Assembly: GCF_003002895.1 (NCBI RefSeq)
Contig: NZ_PVTI01000023.1
Location: forward strand, 1 to 64,000
Reading direction: 5' to 3'
DNA: 64,000 nucleotides
Origin: Knoellia remsis
GTDB taxonomy: Bacteria > Actinomycetota > Actinomycetes > Actinomycetales > Dermatophilaceae
In this document: positions 26,175-35,076 of the stretch, piece after piece
Layout of the letters: every line of letters starts with the position of its first letter
How positions within the stretch are numbered: position 1 is the stretch's first letter
Translations under genes and position numbers: made by a program
The notes under the pieces: model-generated
The model's database searches: none
What the model was told of the DNA's origin: nothing
What the model saw: the letters and a program-made list of their open reading frames with translations, nothing else

Positions 26175-27116
26175 TCAGACGGCGCCGAGAATGTCGACGA
26201 CGAAGACCATGGTGTCGGTGCCCTTGATCTCGCCCTGCCCCTGCGGGCCGTAGCCGTCCGCCGGCGGGACGACGAGGAGCATCCGGCTGCCGACGGTCTG
26301 GCCGACGAGGGACTTGTCCCACCCGGGCACGACCTGGCCGACACCGATCGGGGTCGACCACGCCGGGTTGGAGTCGAAGACCTTGCCGTTGGCCCAGAGC
26401 GCGCCGGTGTACGCGATCCGGATGGTCTGGCCCTTCTCGACCTTGGGGCCCTTGCCCGTGATGAGGGGCTGGGCGACGAGCTTCGTCGGGGCCTTGGTCT
26501 TGGGCATGGTGATCGTGGCGGGCTTGCCCGGGTTCATCTTCACCGTCGGCAGGCCGGCCTTCGGGGGGACGGCGGTCCCCGTGGCCTCCTTGAGGCTCGG
26601 GGAGGCGCTCACGACGTCGATGAGGAAGACGAGCGGGTCCTCGGGCTTGAGCCCGAGCTGCTGGTTGCCCTGCGGTCCGTAGACGTCCTTGACCGGCGCG
26701 GCGAGCAGCACCCGGCCACCGGGCTTGGTGCCGGGCAGCTGGTTGGCGAAGATCGGCAGCATCTGCTGGTTGGTGAGGTCGAGCCCGAACGGCTGCTTGT
26801 CCGTCCAGGTGCTCGACGCGACCTTGCCGTCGACGCCGTTGATGAGCTGGACGTTGACCGACGCGAGGCTGTCCTTGGTCAGCGGCTCGCCCTTGCCCTC
26901 GGTGATGACGCGCTTGGTCTCGCTCGTGACCTTGAGCGGCAGCGGGGCGATGGTCACCTTGGGCTCGGCACCCGCGGCGCCCTCGACCTTGACCTGGGCG
27001 AGCGGACCGGAGTCCTTCTTCTCCCCCGCGCCGTCGGATGAGCTGCCACAGCCGGCGAGGGCGACGGCGCCGGCCACGAGGGCAGCGGAGAGGGTGGTGA
27101 AGCGGGGGCGGGACAC
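26175..27116 (-). CDS. Lipoprotein with two FKBP-like domains
   Basis: 313 residues. A signal peptide ends in the lipobox LAGC (FTTLSAALVAGAVALAGCGSS), so the protein is membrane-anchored outside, and its maturation would involve Lgt, LspA and Lnt. Two FKBP-type domains follow. The second (TIRIAYTGALWANGKVFDSNPAWSTPIGVGQVVPGWDKSLVGQ...LLVVPPADGYGPQGQG) is canonical; the first is more divergent. It probably helps extracellular folding. GTG 27116 fits the signal peptide; TATGGT at 27156-27161 may be the -10. It lies between pafA and the cytoplasmic FKBP gene. Confidence 0.87.
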   Translation of the reverse strand: MSRPRFTTLSAALVAGAVALAGCGSSSDGAGEKKDSGPLAQVKVEGAAGAEPKVTIAPLPLKVTSETKRVITEGKGEPLTKDSLASVNVQLINGVDGKVASSTWTDKQPFGLDLTNQQMLPIFANQLPGTKPGGRVLLAAPVKDVYGPQGNQQLGLKPEDPLVFLIDVVSASPSLKEATGTAVPPKAGLPTVKMNPGKPATITMPKTKAPTKLVAQPLITGKGPKVEKGQTIRIAYTGALWANGKVFDSNPAWSTPIGVGQVVPGWDKSLVGQTVGSRMLLVVPPADGYGPQGQGEIKGTDTMVFVVDILGAV

Positions 27117-27155
27117 AGGTGACACCTTCGGTCGAACGGGGTGGGCAAGGTCCCC

Positions 27156-27161
27156 ACCATA
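27156..27161 (-). promoter_or_regulatory. Possible -10 (TATGGT) of the FKBP lipoprotein gene
   Basis: TATGGT on the minus strand, about 40 bases before GTG 27116, in the 114-base gap after pafA. Confidence 0.4.
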
Positions 27162-27230
27162 ACCACAGCACCTGTCCCCTCCCTGAACCGCGAGCACGCC
27201 CGAGCCGCACGCGAGGGGCCGGGTCCGGGT

Positions 27231-28592
27231 CTACATCCCCGCGATGAGCCGCTCCACCCGCGGGTCCTCGTTGCGGAACGGGTCCTTGCACAGCACGGTG
27301 CGCTGCGCCTGGTCGTTGAGCTTGAGGTGCACCCAGTCGACGGTGAAGTCGCGCCGGTGCTCCTGGGCCGCCCGGATGAAGTCGCCGCGCAGCTTGGCTC
27401 GAGTCGTCTGCGGCGGACGGACCTTGGCCTCGAAGATCTCGGGGTCGCTGACTGCCCGCGCCGCCCGGCCTCGAGCCTGCAGGAGGTAGAAGAGGCCGCG
27501 CTGCCGGTTGATGTCGTGGTAGGCGAGGTCGATCTGGGCGAGCCGCGGGTGGTCGAGGTCCAGCCCGTGCTTGCCGGCGTAGTCAGTGATGAGGCGGTGC
27601 TTGATCATCCAGTCGATCTCGGTGTCGACCCGCGAGTGGTTCCCGGTCTCGACGGCGTCGAGCGTGCGCTCCCAGAGGTCGAGGACGGTCTTGTGGTCCG
27701 GGTCGGTGGCGCCTTCACGGTCGACGTATGCCGTTGCGGCAGTGAGGTATTCGCGTTGCAGGTCGAGGGCGCTCACCTGTCGACCGTTGGCCAGCCGCAC
27801 GGTCCGTCGGCCGGTGGGGTCGTGGCTGATCTCGCGGATGGCGCGGATGGGGTTCTCGAGGGTGAGGTCGCGCATGACGACGCCGTCCTCGATCATCCGC
27901 AGCACGAGGTCGCACGACCCCACCTTGAGCAGCGTCGTCGTCTCGCTCATGTTGGAGTCGCCGACGATGACGTGCAGGCGCCGGTAGTGCTCGGCGTCGG
28001 CGTGCGGCTCGTCGCGGGTGTTGATGATCGGCCGGCTGCGGGTCGTCGCCGACGAGACGCCCTCCCAGATGTGGTCCGCACGCTGGCTCACCGCAAACTC
28101 GACGCCCTTGGAGGTGCGGACGAGCTTGCCTGCGCCACAAGTGATCTGGCGGCTGATGAGGAACGGCAGGAGCGCGTCGGAGAACGTCTGGAAGTCCCCG
28201 CTGCGGCCGATGAGGTAGTTCTCGTGGCACCCGTAGGAGTTGCCGGCCGAGTCGGTGTTGTTCTTGAAGACGTAGATCTCGCCCGTGACGCCGTCCTCGT
28301 GCAGCCGGGCTTGGGCGTCGGCGACGAGGCCCTCGATGGTGCGCTCCCCTGCCTTGTCGTGGGCGACGAGCTGGCGCAGCGAGTCGCACTCGGCGGTCGC
28401 GTACTCCGGGTGGCTGCCCACGTCGAGGTAAAGGCGGGAGCCGTTGGCGAGGAAGACATTGCTCGAGCGACCCCACGCGACGACCTTGCGGAAGAGGTAG
28501 CGGGCGACCTCGTCGGGCGTGAGCGTGCGCTGGCCCTCGGACGAGGCGGTGATGCCGTACTCGTTCTCGATCCCGAAGATCCGACGCTCCAT
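27231..28592 (-). CDS. pafA: Pup-protein ligase PafA
   Basis: 453 residues. It starts [15 protein letters not shown], the PafA form of the carboxylate-amine ligase fold; Glu residues of the IENEYG and [14 protein letters not shown] segments bind Mg-ATP. Further blocks: [48 protein letters not shown]. It joins the C-terminal Glu of Pup to substrate lysines. Start supported by TAGAGT six bases upstream. It is separated from prcA by the peroxiredoxin and hydrolase genes, which lie on the opposite strand. Confidence 0.97.
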   Translation of the reverse strand: MERRIFGIENEYGITASSEGQRTLTPDEVARYLFRKVVAWGRSSNVFLANGSRLYLDVGSHPEYATAECDSLRQLVAHDKAGERTIEGLVADAQARLHEDGVTGEIYVFKNNTDSAGNSYGCHENYLIGRSGDFQTFSDALLPFLISRQITCGAGKLVRTSKGVEFAVSQRADHIWEGVSSATTRSRPIINTRDEPHADAEHYRRLHVIVGDSNMSETTTLLKVGSCDLVLRMIEDGVVMRDLTLENPIRAIREISHDPTGRRTVRLANGRQVSALDLQREYLTAATAYVDREGATDPDHKTVLDLWERTLDAVETGNHSRVDTEIDWMIKHRLITDYAGKHGLDLDHPRLAQIDLAYHDINRQRGLFYLLQARGRAARAVSDPEIFEAKVRPPQTTRAKLRGDFIRAAQEHRRDFTVDWVHLKLNDQAQRTVLCKDPFRNEDPRVERLIAGM

Positions 28593-28604
28593 GAACTCAC
28601 TCTA
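28593..28604 (-). promoter_or_regulatory. Leaderless promoter -10 of pafA
   Basis: TAGAGT, six-base gap, ATG 28592. Confidence 0.6.
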
Positions 28605-28692
28605 TGCGTGCGTGGCCGCCTCGAGTGGCCCCCTCGGGGTCCACGATGCGGGACGCGAGTGCCGGATCGTGGGACTTAACGGCAGGTTGGGT

Positions 28693-28713
28693 TGTGACCA
28701 ACATGGTGTTACA
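28693..28713. promoter_or_regulatory. Possible operator upstream of the peroxiredoxin gene
   Basis: Imperfect dyad TGTGACCA-ACA-TGGTGTTACA in the 176-base divergent region between pafA and ahpE, 56 bases before the ATG. Inference only; no regulator is identified. Confidence 0.25.
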
Positions 28714-28768
28714 GGTCAGGCCGCCGGCCCGACGGACACCGACCGCCTTCCACAGTGAGGACCTGCTC

Positions 28769-29401
28769 ATGGCCACGCTCCGCCTCGGCGACGACGCACC
28801 CGACTTCACCGCCCAGACCACCGAGGGCGAGATCAGCTTCCACGACTGGAAGGGCGACGGCTGGGCCGTCCTCTTCAGCCACCCCGCGGACTTCACGCCG
28901 GTGTGCACGACCGAGCTCGGTCGCGTCGCGGCACTCAAGGACGAGTGGGCCCAGCGGAACGCCAAGGTGCTCGCCGTCTCCGTGGACGGCATCGACGACC
29001 ACAACGCCTGGAAGGGTGACATCGAGGAGGTCGGCGGGTCGGCCGTGGACTACCCCATCGTCGCCGATGGGGATCGCAAGGTCGCCGAGCTCTACGACAT
29101 GATCCACCCGGGCGAGGGCGACACCTCCAGCGTGCGCTCGGTCTTCCTCATCGACCCCAAGGGCAAGGTGCGCCTGTCGCTCACCTACCCCAAGAGTGTC
29201 GGCCGCAACTTCGACGAGATCGTGCGCGCGCTCGACGCGCTGCAGGTCAACGACGCGGGGCCGTTCTCCACCCCGGCCGACTGGAAGCAGGGCGAGCGGG
29301 TCATCGTCGCGCCGACGGTGTCCACCGAGGACGCCCGGGAGAAGTTCGGCGAGGTCGACGAGGTCAAGCCCTACCTCCGCTACGCCTCCGCCCCCAACTG
29401 A
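28769..29401 (+). CDS. Peroxiredoxin, 1-Cys (Prx6/AhpC type)
   Basis: 210 residues. The peroxidatic cysteine is Cys46 in HPADFTPVCTTEL, with the conserved Pro/Thr/Arg environment. No second cysteine is visible, so it is a 1-Cys enzyme reduced by an outside thiol (mycothiol is likely, since mshC is present). It reduces hydroperoxides. GTGAGGACC stands before the ATG as ribosome site. It is transcribed with or just before the hydrolase gene, with the palindrome 29405-29469 between them. Confidence 0.92.
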   Translation: MATLRLGDDAPDFTAQTTEGEISFHDWKGDGWAVLFSHPADFTPVCTTELGRVAALKDEWAQRNAKVLAVSVDGIDDHNAWKGDIEEVGGSAVDYPIVADGDRKVAELYDMIHPGEGDTSSVRSVFLIDPKGKVRLSLTYPKSVGRNFDEIVRALDALQVNDAGPFSTPADWKQGERVIVAPTVSTEDAREKFGEVDEVKPYLRYASAPN

Positions 29402-29404
29402 CCC

Positions 29405-29469
29405 CGACTGATTGCGACTTCGCAGAGTGAGGAGCGCCGCGACGAACTCTGCGAAGTCGCAATCAGTCG
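29405..29469. terminator. Perfect 24-bp ACTGATTGC palindrome after the peroxiredoxin gene
   Basis: Arms 29405-29428 and 29446-29469 are exact complements with a 17-base loop. The ends are CGACTGATTGC and GCAATCAGTCG. It starts four bases past the peroxiredoxin stop, so it may end transcription, but no T run follows. Confidence 0.85.
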
Positions 29470-29522
29470 TTCGGTGAGTGGCGGCATACGGGAAGCGGCG
29501 TACGTGAGCCAGGCGCGCGGCA

Positions 29523-29534
29523 TACGGTGAGTCC
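29523..29534 (+). promoter_or_regulatory. Leaderless promoter -10 of the dienelactone hydrolase gene
   Basis: TACGGT, six-base gap, ATG 29535. Part of a CGGCATAC copy. Confidence 0.55.
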
Positions 29535-30236
29535 ATGGTCGACAGTCCCTCGTCTGACAGCCCCACGCTCGACATCCCGGCCGATCTCGTCCTGCCCGAG
29601 GCGGGCACCGGCCCCGGCATCGTGCTCTTCCAGGAGATCTTCGGCGTCACCGACTACATCCGCTCGCGGGCCCGGGACCTCGCGGACCTCGGGTATGCCG
29701 TCCTCGTGCCGCACTTCTACGCGCACCTCGGCGACCCGGTCGTCACCGAGGACGAGGGCGGGCTGCCGCGCGCGATGGCGCTGCTCGAGGAGTTCGACTG
29801 GCCGCGCGGCGTGCGTGACGGCGTGGGTGCCCTCGAGGCGCTGCGGGCCCACCCGGCGGTCACCGGCGGAGTCGGCCTCGTGGGCTTCTGCTTCGGCGGC
29901 GGCCTGGCCTTCAACGTGGCCGCCGAGGCCGAGCTGAAGCCGGACGCGCTGGTGTCGTACTACGGCTCGGCACTGCCGACGCTGCTCGGCATCGCTGCGC
30001 AGGTGACGAGCCCGAGCCTGCACCACTTCGGCGACAGCGACTCCTACATCTCGCTCGACACCGTCCGCGAGATCGAGGACGCGGTCACCGAGAACAACGA
30101 GGACGTGACGTTCGTCGTCTACCCCGGCGCCGACCACGCGTTCGACAACCCGTCACCGACGTTCCACCACGCCGCCGCGTCCGAGGCGGCGTGGGACGAG
30201 ACGACGGCCTGGCTGCGGGAGAACCTGCCGGTCTGA
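29535..30236 (+). CDS. Dienelactone hydrolase family protein
   Basis: 233 residues, alpha/beta hydrolase fold. The nucleophile is Cys in VGLVGFCFGGGLAF; the acid and His follow in HHFGDSDSYI and YPGADHAFDN. Early Glu in LFQEIFGVTDYIRSRARDLADLGY is typical of DLH. It hydrolyses lactones or related esters; natural substrate unknown. Leaderless start, convergent with prcA. Confidence 0.88.
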   Translation: MVDSPSSDSPTLDIPADLVLPEAGTGPGIVLFQEIFGVTDYIRSRARDLADLGYAVLVPHFYAHLGDPVVTEDEGGLPRAMALLEEFDWPRGVRDGVGALEALRAHPAVTGGVGLVGFCFGGGLAFNVAAEAELKPDALVSYYGSALPTLLGIAAQVTSPSLHHFGDSDSYISLDTVREIEDAVTENNEDVTFVVYPGADHAFDNPSPTFHHAAASEAAWDETTAWLRENLPV

Positions 30237-30260
30237 GCGGTCGTCCCGTCCGCGACGGGT

Positions 30261-30292
30261 GGGGCACGTCACGGGAGGGGCACGCGACGGGA
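30261..30292. repeat. Two 16-bp tandem units in the convergent gap before prcA
   Basis: GGGGCACGTCACGGGA and GGGGCACGCGACGGGA are adjacent. Small, but the same kind of place (convergent junction) as the longer arrays. Confidence 0.6.
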
Positions 30293-30385
30293 GGGATCGC
30301 CAGCCGCAGGGACCTCGCCATGCGCCACCCGCGCGACGTGGACGTCCGCGACGTGACAGCTGTCCCGGCTGTCCGGAGCGGACGC

Positions 30386-31210
30386 TCAGTCGGCGTCCGG
30401 GGTCGCCTCGTCGCCGTGCCGTTGTGTCTGCGGGTTCGTGGAGGCCTGTCGGGGGCTGTCGTGCTCGGCCCTTCCCTGCTCGACCGCCGGGGCGTCGTCG
30501 GTGGGGTCCTGCTCGGAGAGCAGCTGTCCGAGCAGCTCGGCCGGGATGCGTCGGAAGAGCCGCCGTGCCCGCGTGCGGTCGAGGACGGCGACCTCGAGCG
30601 ACTCCGGACCGAGCTCACGGTCGGGCCCTCCGGCAGCGTCGAGGGACAGCCCACTGACCGCGAGCCGGAGCGCCGGCCCGAGGCTCATGCCGGGCTGCCA
30701 GTGCTGGGTGAGCCGCTCCTCGATCTGGTCCGAGGCGCCGCCCATCGCGACGAGACCGTGCTCGTCGGCGACCGACCCGTCATAGCTGAGCCGGTAGATC
30801 TGGTCGCGCGAGGAGTCCTCGCCGACCTCGGCGACGACGATCTCGACCTCGTACGGCTTGGACTCCTGCGTGAAGACCGTTCCGAGGGTCTGCGCGTACG
30901 CGTTCGCGAGCCCGCGCGCGGTGACGTCGCTGCGGTCGTAGGAGTAGCCGCGCAGGTCGGCATACCGCACTCCTGCGACGCGGAGGTTCTCGAACTCGTT
31001 GTACTTGCCGACCGCGGCGAACGCGATGCGGTCGTAGATCTCGCCGATCTTGTGCAGCGACCGCGACGGGTTCTCGGCGACGAACGCGATCCCGTTGTCG
31101 TAGGCGAGGACGACGACGGACCGGCCGCGGGCGATGCCCTTGCGCGCGAAGTCCGCCCGGTCCTTCATGAGCTGCTCGGGCGAGACGTAGAACGGCATAC
31201 CGGCGCTCAT
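30386..31210 (-). CDS. prcA: 20S proteasome alpha subunit
   Basis: 274 residues. It starts [37 protein letters not shown] and keeps the N-terminal gate helix and the [30 protein letters not shown] region of actinobacterial PrcA. It forms the outer, inactive rings that bind Mpa. The C-terminal 50 residues are acidic and polar (low complexity). Its ATG overlaps the prcB stop by four bases (ATGA). Last gene of dop-pup-prcB-prcA. Confidence 0.97.
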   Translation of the reverse strand: MSAGMPFYVSPEQLMKDRADFARKGIARGRSVVVLAYDNGIAFVAENPSRSLHKIGEIYDRIAFAAVGKYNEFENLRVAGVRYADLRGYSYDRSDVTARGLANAYAQTLGTVFTQESKPYEVEIVVAEVGEDSSRDQIYRLSYDGSVADEHGLVAMGGASDQIEERLTQHWQPGMSLGPALRLAVSGLSLDAAGGPDRELGPESLEVAVLDRTRARRLFRRIPAELLGQLLSEQDPTDDAPAVEQGRAEHDSPRQASTNPQTQRHGDEATPDAD

Positions 31211-32130
31211 CGGGCACCTCCCTCGTGCTGCTGGGCGTTATGGCCGCCCGTGGGGCCGCCGGATGGGCCAGCCGTGGGGCCGCCGGGTCGCCCACCCGGC
31301 CGACCGCCGGGGTTGCCGACCCGTTCGGCGATGATCTGGTCGACGACGGGCGCGACCTGGTCGTCGGGCACGAACCGGGCACCCTCGACGGTGACGAGTG
31401 CGACGGTCGGCCAGATTCGCCGGCCCACGTCGGGGCCACCGGTGGCCGAGTCGTCGTCGGCGGCGTCGTAGAGCGCCTCGACGGCGACCCGGACCGCCTG
31501 CTCCGGCGTCATGTCGGGTCGGTACAGCTTCTTGAGCGAGCCGCGCGCGAAGAGCGACCCGGAGCCGACGCTGTGGTGGTCGTGCTCCTCGTAGCAGCCG
31601 CCCGTGACGTCGTAGGAGAAGATCCGGCCGATCCGCTCCTGCAGGTCGTAGCCGGCGAACACCGGGACGACCGAGAGGCCCTGCATCGCCATGCCGAGGT
31701 TGCCGCGGATCATCGACGCGAGCCGATTGGCCTTGCCCTCGAGGGACATCAGCGCGCCCTCGATCTTCTCGTAGTGCTCGAGCTCGACCTGGAAGAGCCG
31801 CACGAGCTCGATCGCGAGACCGGCCGTGCCGGCGATACCGACGACGGAGAACTCGTCGGTCGCGAAGACCTTCTCCATGTCGCGGTTGGCGATGATGTTG
31901 CCCATCGTCGCGCGCCGGTCACCGGCCATGAGCACGCCACCGTCGAACGTCAGCGTGACGATCGTCGTGCCGTGCGGAGCGTCGATGGTGCCGCCCGGTG
32001 GCAGGCCCCGGCGCGACGGGATGAGGCTTGGCTCGTGCTCGGCCACGAAGTCCGTGAACGATGAGGAACCCGTTCTCAGGTATGCCGCGGGGAGACCTCC
32101 GTCGCCCGCCGCTGGTCGCTGCCGGGTCAC
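31207..32130 (-). CDS. prcB: 20S proteasome beta subunit
   Basis: 307 residues. A propeptide of 54 residues ends in HG, and the mature protein begins with Thr55 ([23 protein letters not shown]), the catalytic nucleophile. Conserved [25 protein letters not shown] and [15 protein letters not shown] follow. A Gly/Pro-rich tail ([22 protein letters not shown]) comes after the fold. GTG 32130 overlaps the pup stop by four bases. Confidence 0.97.
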   Translation of the reverse strand: MTRQRPAAGDGGLPAAYLRTGSSSFTDFVAEHEPSLIPSRRGLPPGGTIDAPHGTTIVTLTFDGGVLMAGDRRATMGNIIANRDMEKVFATDEFSVVGIAGTAGLAIELVRLFQVELEHYEKIEGALMSLEGKANRLASMIRGNLGMAMQGLSVVPVFAGYDLQERIGRIFSYDVTGGCYEEHDHHSVGSGSLFARGSLKKLYRPDMTPEQAVRVAVEALYDAADDDSATGGPDVGRRIWPTVALVTVEGARFVPDDQVAPVVDQIIAERVGNPGGRPGGRPGGPTAGPSGGPTGGHNAQQHEGGAR

Positions 32131-32321
32131 TGGCCGCCCTTCTGGACGAACCCGCGCACGAACTCCTCGGCGTTGGACTCGAGGACCCCGTCGATCTCGT
32201 CGAGGATGTCGTCGATGTCGGTGTCCTGCGCCTGCGCCGCGGGCGCCGCCGGGACGGGCTCGGGCGTGTCGTCGGGACCGTCGTCGCGTCGCTGGGGCTT
32301 GACCTGCTCCTGGCCGGCCAT
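32127..32321 (-). CDS. pup: Prokaryotic ubiquitin-like protein Pup
   Basis: 64 residues ending GFVQKGGQ. The C-terminal Gln must be deamidated to Glu by Dop before PafA can use it. The N-terminal half is disordered (Gln, Arg, Asp, Pro, Ala); the C-terminal part ([26 protein letters not shown]) is the Mpa-binding helix. A GAGGAGG ribosome site stands before the ATG. TAGGCT overlapping the dop stop may be a separate promoter. Confidence 0.98.
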   Translation of the reverse strand: MAGQEQVKPQRRDDGPDDTPEPVPAAPAAQAQDTDIDDILDEIDGVLESNAEEFVRGFVQKGGQ

Positions 32322-32439
32322 GGGCTCCTCCTCGTGTCGGGACTGTGGCTTCGGACCGGGCGTCTCGGGGTCGAGTCGCCTCGGGACCGGGTCACCGTGC
32401 GTTCACCGTGGGCACCGGCGTCGATGCCCTGATCCGACG

Positions 32440-32445
32440 AGCCTA
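32440..32445 (-). promoter_or_regulatory. Possible -10 of pup overlapping the dop stop codon
   Basis: The dop TAG stop (32445-32443) plus GCT reads TAGGCT. The start of transcription would be about 110 bases before pup, which has its own ribosome site. Confidence 0.4.
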
Positions 32446-33978
32446 GTCGCCGCGACCGTCGGCCGCGGCGAGGGAGGCCAGCAGTGACCGGATGTCGGGC
32501 GCTCCCTCCACGAGGTCACCCACGGCGTCCTTGGTCCCGCGCAGCGGTTCGAGGATGGGGATGCGCTGCAGCGCCCGCTCCCCCGGCAGCTCGACGACGA
32601 CGGAGTCCCACGACGCGGCCATGACGGCGTCGGGGAACTTGCGCAGGCACGCGCCACGGAACCACGCCCGGGTGTCCTCGGGCGCCTCGTCCATCGCCCG
32701 GGCCGCCTCCGCCTCGGGGACGAGCACCTCGACGCGACCGGTCGCGGCAAGCCGGTTGGCCAGCCCGCGGTCGGCGCGCACGTCGGACCACTGGATGTCG
32801 ACGGCCTTGAGCCGCGGGTCGCCCCACCCGAGGGAGTCGCGCTCGCGGTAGCCCTCGAGGACGCTGAGCTTGGCGACCCAGTCGACCCAGCGGCGGGCGT
32901 CCATCGGGTCGCCCTCGAGAGCCGTGAGGACGGTGTTCCACCAGCGGAGCACCTCGGCGGTGTCGTCGTCGACGTCGCCACCGAGCCGGTCGTCCACCCA
33001 GCGGGCGGCGAGCTCGTGGTAGGTCCGGAGCAGCTCGACCCCGCGGACGGTGCGGCCGTCGGCGAGCTCGATGGTCGCCTGCAGCGTGGGGTCGTGCGAG
33101 ACCGTCTGGAGAGCCCGAACCGGCTGTCGCACAGTCAGATCCGTCGTCGCGCTCGTCAGCCAGTCGTCCTCGATCATGCCGAGGACGAGTGAGGTGGCGC
33201 CGAGCTTGAGCAGGTTCGCGACGTCGCAGTGGTTCGCGTCGCCAAGGATGACGTGGAGCCGCCGGTAGAGGTCGGCGACGGCGTGCGGCTCGTCGCGGGT
33301 GTTGATGATCGGCCGCTTCAACGTCGTCTCGAGCCCCACCTCGGTCTCGAAGAAGTCACTGCGCTGCGCGAGCTGGTAGCCGATCGTGCGGGAGTCGACC
33401 CCGATGCCGACCCGGCCGGACCCGCACATGACCTGACGGACGACGAAGAACGGCGTGAGCTGGGCGATGATCCGCGAGAACGGCGTCCGGCGCGACATGA
33501 GGTAGTTCTCGTGCGTGCCGTAGGACTGGCCCTTGCCGTCGGTGTTGTTCTTGTAGAGGTTGACCCCGGGCGGCATCGTCGCGAGCCGGGCCACCGCCTC
33601 GCGCATGACGAGCTCTCCGGCCTTGTCCCACACCACGCCGTCGCGGGGGTTCGTCACCTCCGGCGAGGAGTACTCCGGGTGGGCGTGGTCGACGTAGAGC
33701 CGGGCCCCGTTGGTGAGGACGACGTTGGCCATCGTCGGGTCCTCGACGTCGGTGAGCTGGCTCGGGTGCGCCACTCCCCTGCCCATGTCGAACCCCCGAG
33801 CGTCGCGCAGCGGCGCCTCATCCGCGTAGTCCCACGATGCCTGCGCGGGACGTATGCCGCGGCTCGCGGCATACGTCGTGACGACGTCACCGGAGAGGAC
33901 CATCGGGTTCGCGTTCGGCTGCCCCGGCACCGAGATGCCGTACTCCGTCTCGATGCCCATGACCCGTCGAACCGACAT
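32443..33978 (-). CDS. dop: Pup deamidase/depupylase Dop
   Basis: 511 residues. It starts MSVRRVMGIETEYGISVPG and has the Dop-specific loop (SWDYADEAPLRDARGFDMGRGVAHPSQLTDVEDP), which separates it from PafA. Later blocks YVDHAHPEYSSPEVTNPRD, LYKNNTDGKGQSYGTHENYL and [29 protein letters not shown]. It deamidates Pup and removes it from substrates. Start supported by TACTGT seven bases upstream. Confidence 0.97.
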   Translation of the reverse strand: MSVRRVMGIETEYGISVPGQPNANPMVLSGDVVTTYAASRGIRPAQASWDYADEAPLRDARGFDMGRGVAHPSQLTDVEDPTMANVVLTNGARLYVDHAHPEYSSPEVTNPRDGVVWDKAGELVMREAVARLATMPPGVNLYKNNTDGKGQSYGTHENYLMSRRTPFSRIIAQLTPFFVVRQVMCGSGRVGIGVDSRTIGYQLAQRSDFFETEVGLETTLKRPIINTRDEPHAVADLYRRLHVILGDANHCDVANLLKLGATSLVLGMIEDDWLTSATTDLTVRQPVRALQTVSHDPTLQATIELADGRTVRGVELLRTYHELAARWVDDRLGGDVDDDTAEVLRWWNTVLTALEGDPMDARRWVDWVAKLSVLEGYRERDSLGWGDPRLKAVDIQWSDVRADRGLANRLAATGRVEVLVPEAEAARAMDEAPEDTRAWFRGACLRKFPDAVMAASWDSVVVELPGERALQRIPILEPLRGTKDAVGDLVEGAPDIRSLLASLAAADGRGD

Positions 33979-33991
33979 GGCCGCGACAGTA
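33979..33991 (-). promoter_or_regulatory. Leaderless promoter -10 of dop
   Basis: TACTGT, seven-base gap, ATG 33978. Confidence 0.6.
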
Positions 33992-34055
33992 GCAACGGCA
34001 CGAGAGGCTCGCGCGCACGCACACCGGAACTCCGTCGCGGTAGGCGGGCGGACGG

Positions 34056-34068
34056 CATACTGCCGCGT
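34056..34068 (+). promoter_or_regulatory. Possible leaderless -10 of the esterase gene
   Basis: CATACT (from a CGGCATAC copy), seven-base gap, ATG 34069. Confidence 0.4.
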
Positions 34069-35037
34069 ATGCGCAACTATCGCGGGATGGCACCGGTGAC
34101 GACGGCTGCCGTGGCCGTCATCGACCGGATGCGGCAGCCGGTCGAGACGATGGATGACGCGGACCGGCAGAAGGCCCGGGCCGAGGTCTACCCGCGCGTG
34201 CCGCCGTGGTCGTGGGTCACGGGGAAGGTCGACCGCGGCGTCGGGATCACGTTCGGGACGGCGCCCGCGCGGGACGGCTACGAAATCCCGCTGCGGATCT
34301 ACCGGCCGCGATCCATCCGCGACTCCCAGACCGACGTGCCCGTCATCGTCTACTTCCACGGTGGCGGCTGGGTGCTCGGCAACGTCGTCAACTACGACCC
34401 GCTGTGCACGCACCTCGCGGCCCGGGTCGGTGCCGTTGTCGTGTCGGTGGACTACCGGATGGGGCCCGAGCACGCAGCGCCGGTGGCCGCCCACGACGCG
34501 GTCGACGCCACGACGTGGGTCGCTGCCCAGTCGGACGTGCTCCGCGCCGACGCACACCGGCTGGCCGTGGCCGGGGACTCCGCCGGCGGCAACCTCGCGA
34601 CCGTCGTCGCGCAGGTCGTCGGCGCGTCGGGCGCGGACTGGATCCGGCACCAGGCGCTCATCTACCCCGCGACGGACATGACCTTCGGGTCGCCGTCGAT
34701 CGAGGAACACGCCGATGCCCCGATCCTCACCAAGGCGTCGATGGTCGCGTTCCGTGAGCTGTATGCCGCGGGGCAGGACTGGCGTGACCCGCTCCTGTCG
34801 CCGTTGTTCGGTGTGCTGGAGGGGCTGCCGCCGGCGCTGGTGCAGACGGCCGACCTCGACCCGATCCGCGACGACGGGGTGCGGTATGCGGACGCGCTGC
34901 GGATCGCGGGGGTAAGCGTGCGGCATACGAACTACCTGCGCGTGCCGCACGGGTTCGCGTCGTTCCCCGGCGCGTGCGCGGCCGGTGAGCAGCACCGATG
35001 GGAGCTCGTGTCCGAACTGCGACGTCATCTCGGGTGA
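34069..35037 (+). CDS. Alpha/beta hydrolase, HSL-type esterase/lipase
   Basis: 322 residues. The oxyanion motif is HGGGW in VIVYFHGGGWVLGN, the nucleophile Ser is in AVAGDSAGGNLA, and DPIRDDG and HGFASFPG hold the acid and base. This is the hormone-sensitive-lipase (bacterial family IV) type; it hydrolyses short acyl esters. It stands between dop and mpa, where these two genes are often neighbours in actinobacteria, so it looks like an insertion into the locus. Confidence 0.9.
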   Translation: MRNYRGMAPVTTAAVAVIDRMRQPVETMDDADRQKARAEVYPRVPPWSWVTGKVDRGVGITFGTAPARDGYEIPLRIYRPRSIRDSQTDVPVIVYFHGGGWVLGNVVNYDPLCTHLAARVGAVVVSVDYRMGPEHAAPVAAHDAVDATTWVAAQSDVLRADAHRLAVAGDSAGGNLATVVAQVVGASGADWIRHQALIYPATDMTFGSPSIEEHADAPILTKASMVAFRELYAAGQDWRDPLLSPLFGVLEGLPPALVQTADLDPIRDDGVRYADALRIAGVSVRHTNYLRVPHGFASFPGACAAGEQHRWELVSELRRHLG

Positions 35038-35064
35038 GTCTCCCGCTCGCGCGGCGTCAACGCT

Positions 35065-35076
35065 TAGGGTCAGGGC
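35065..35076 (+). promoter_or_regulatory. Leaderless promoter -10 of the PRPP-synthetase-like gene
   Basis: TAGGGT, six-base gap, ATG 35077. Confidence 0.6.
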
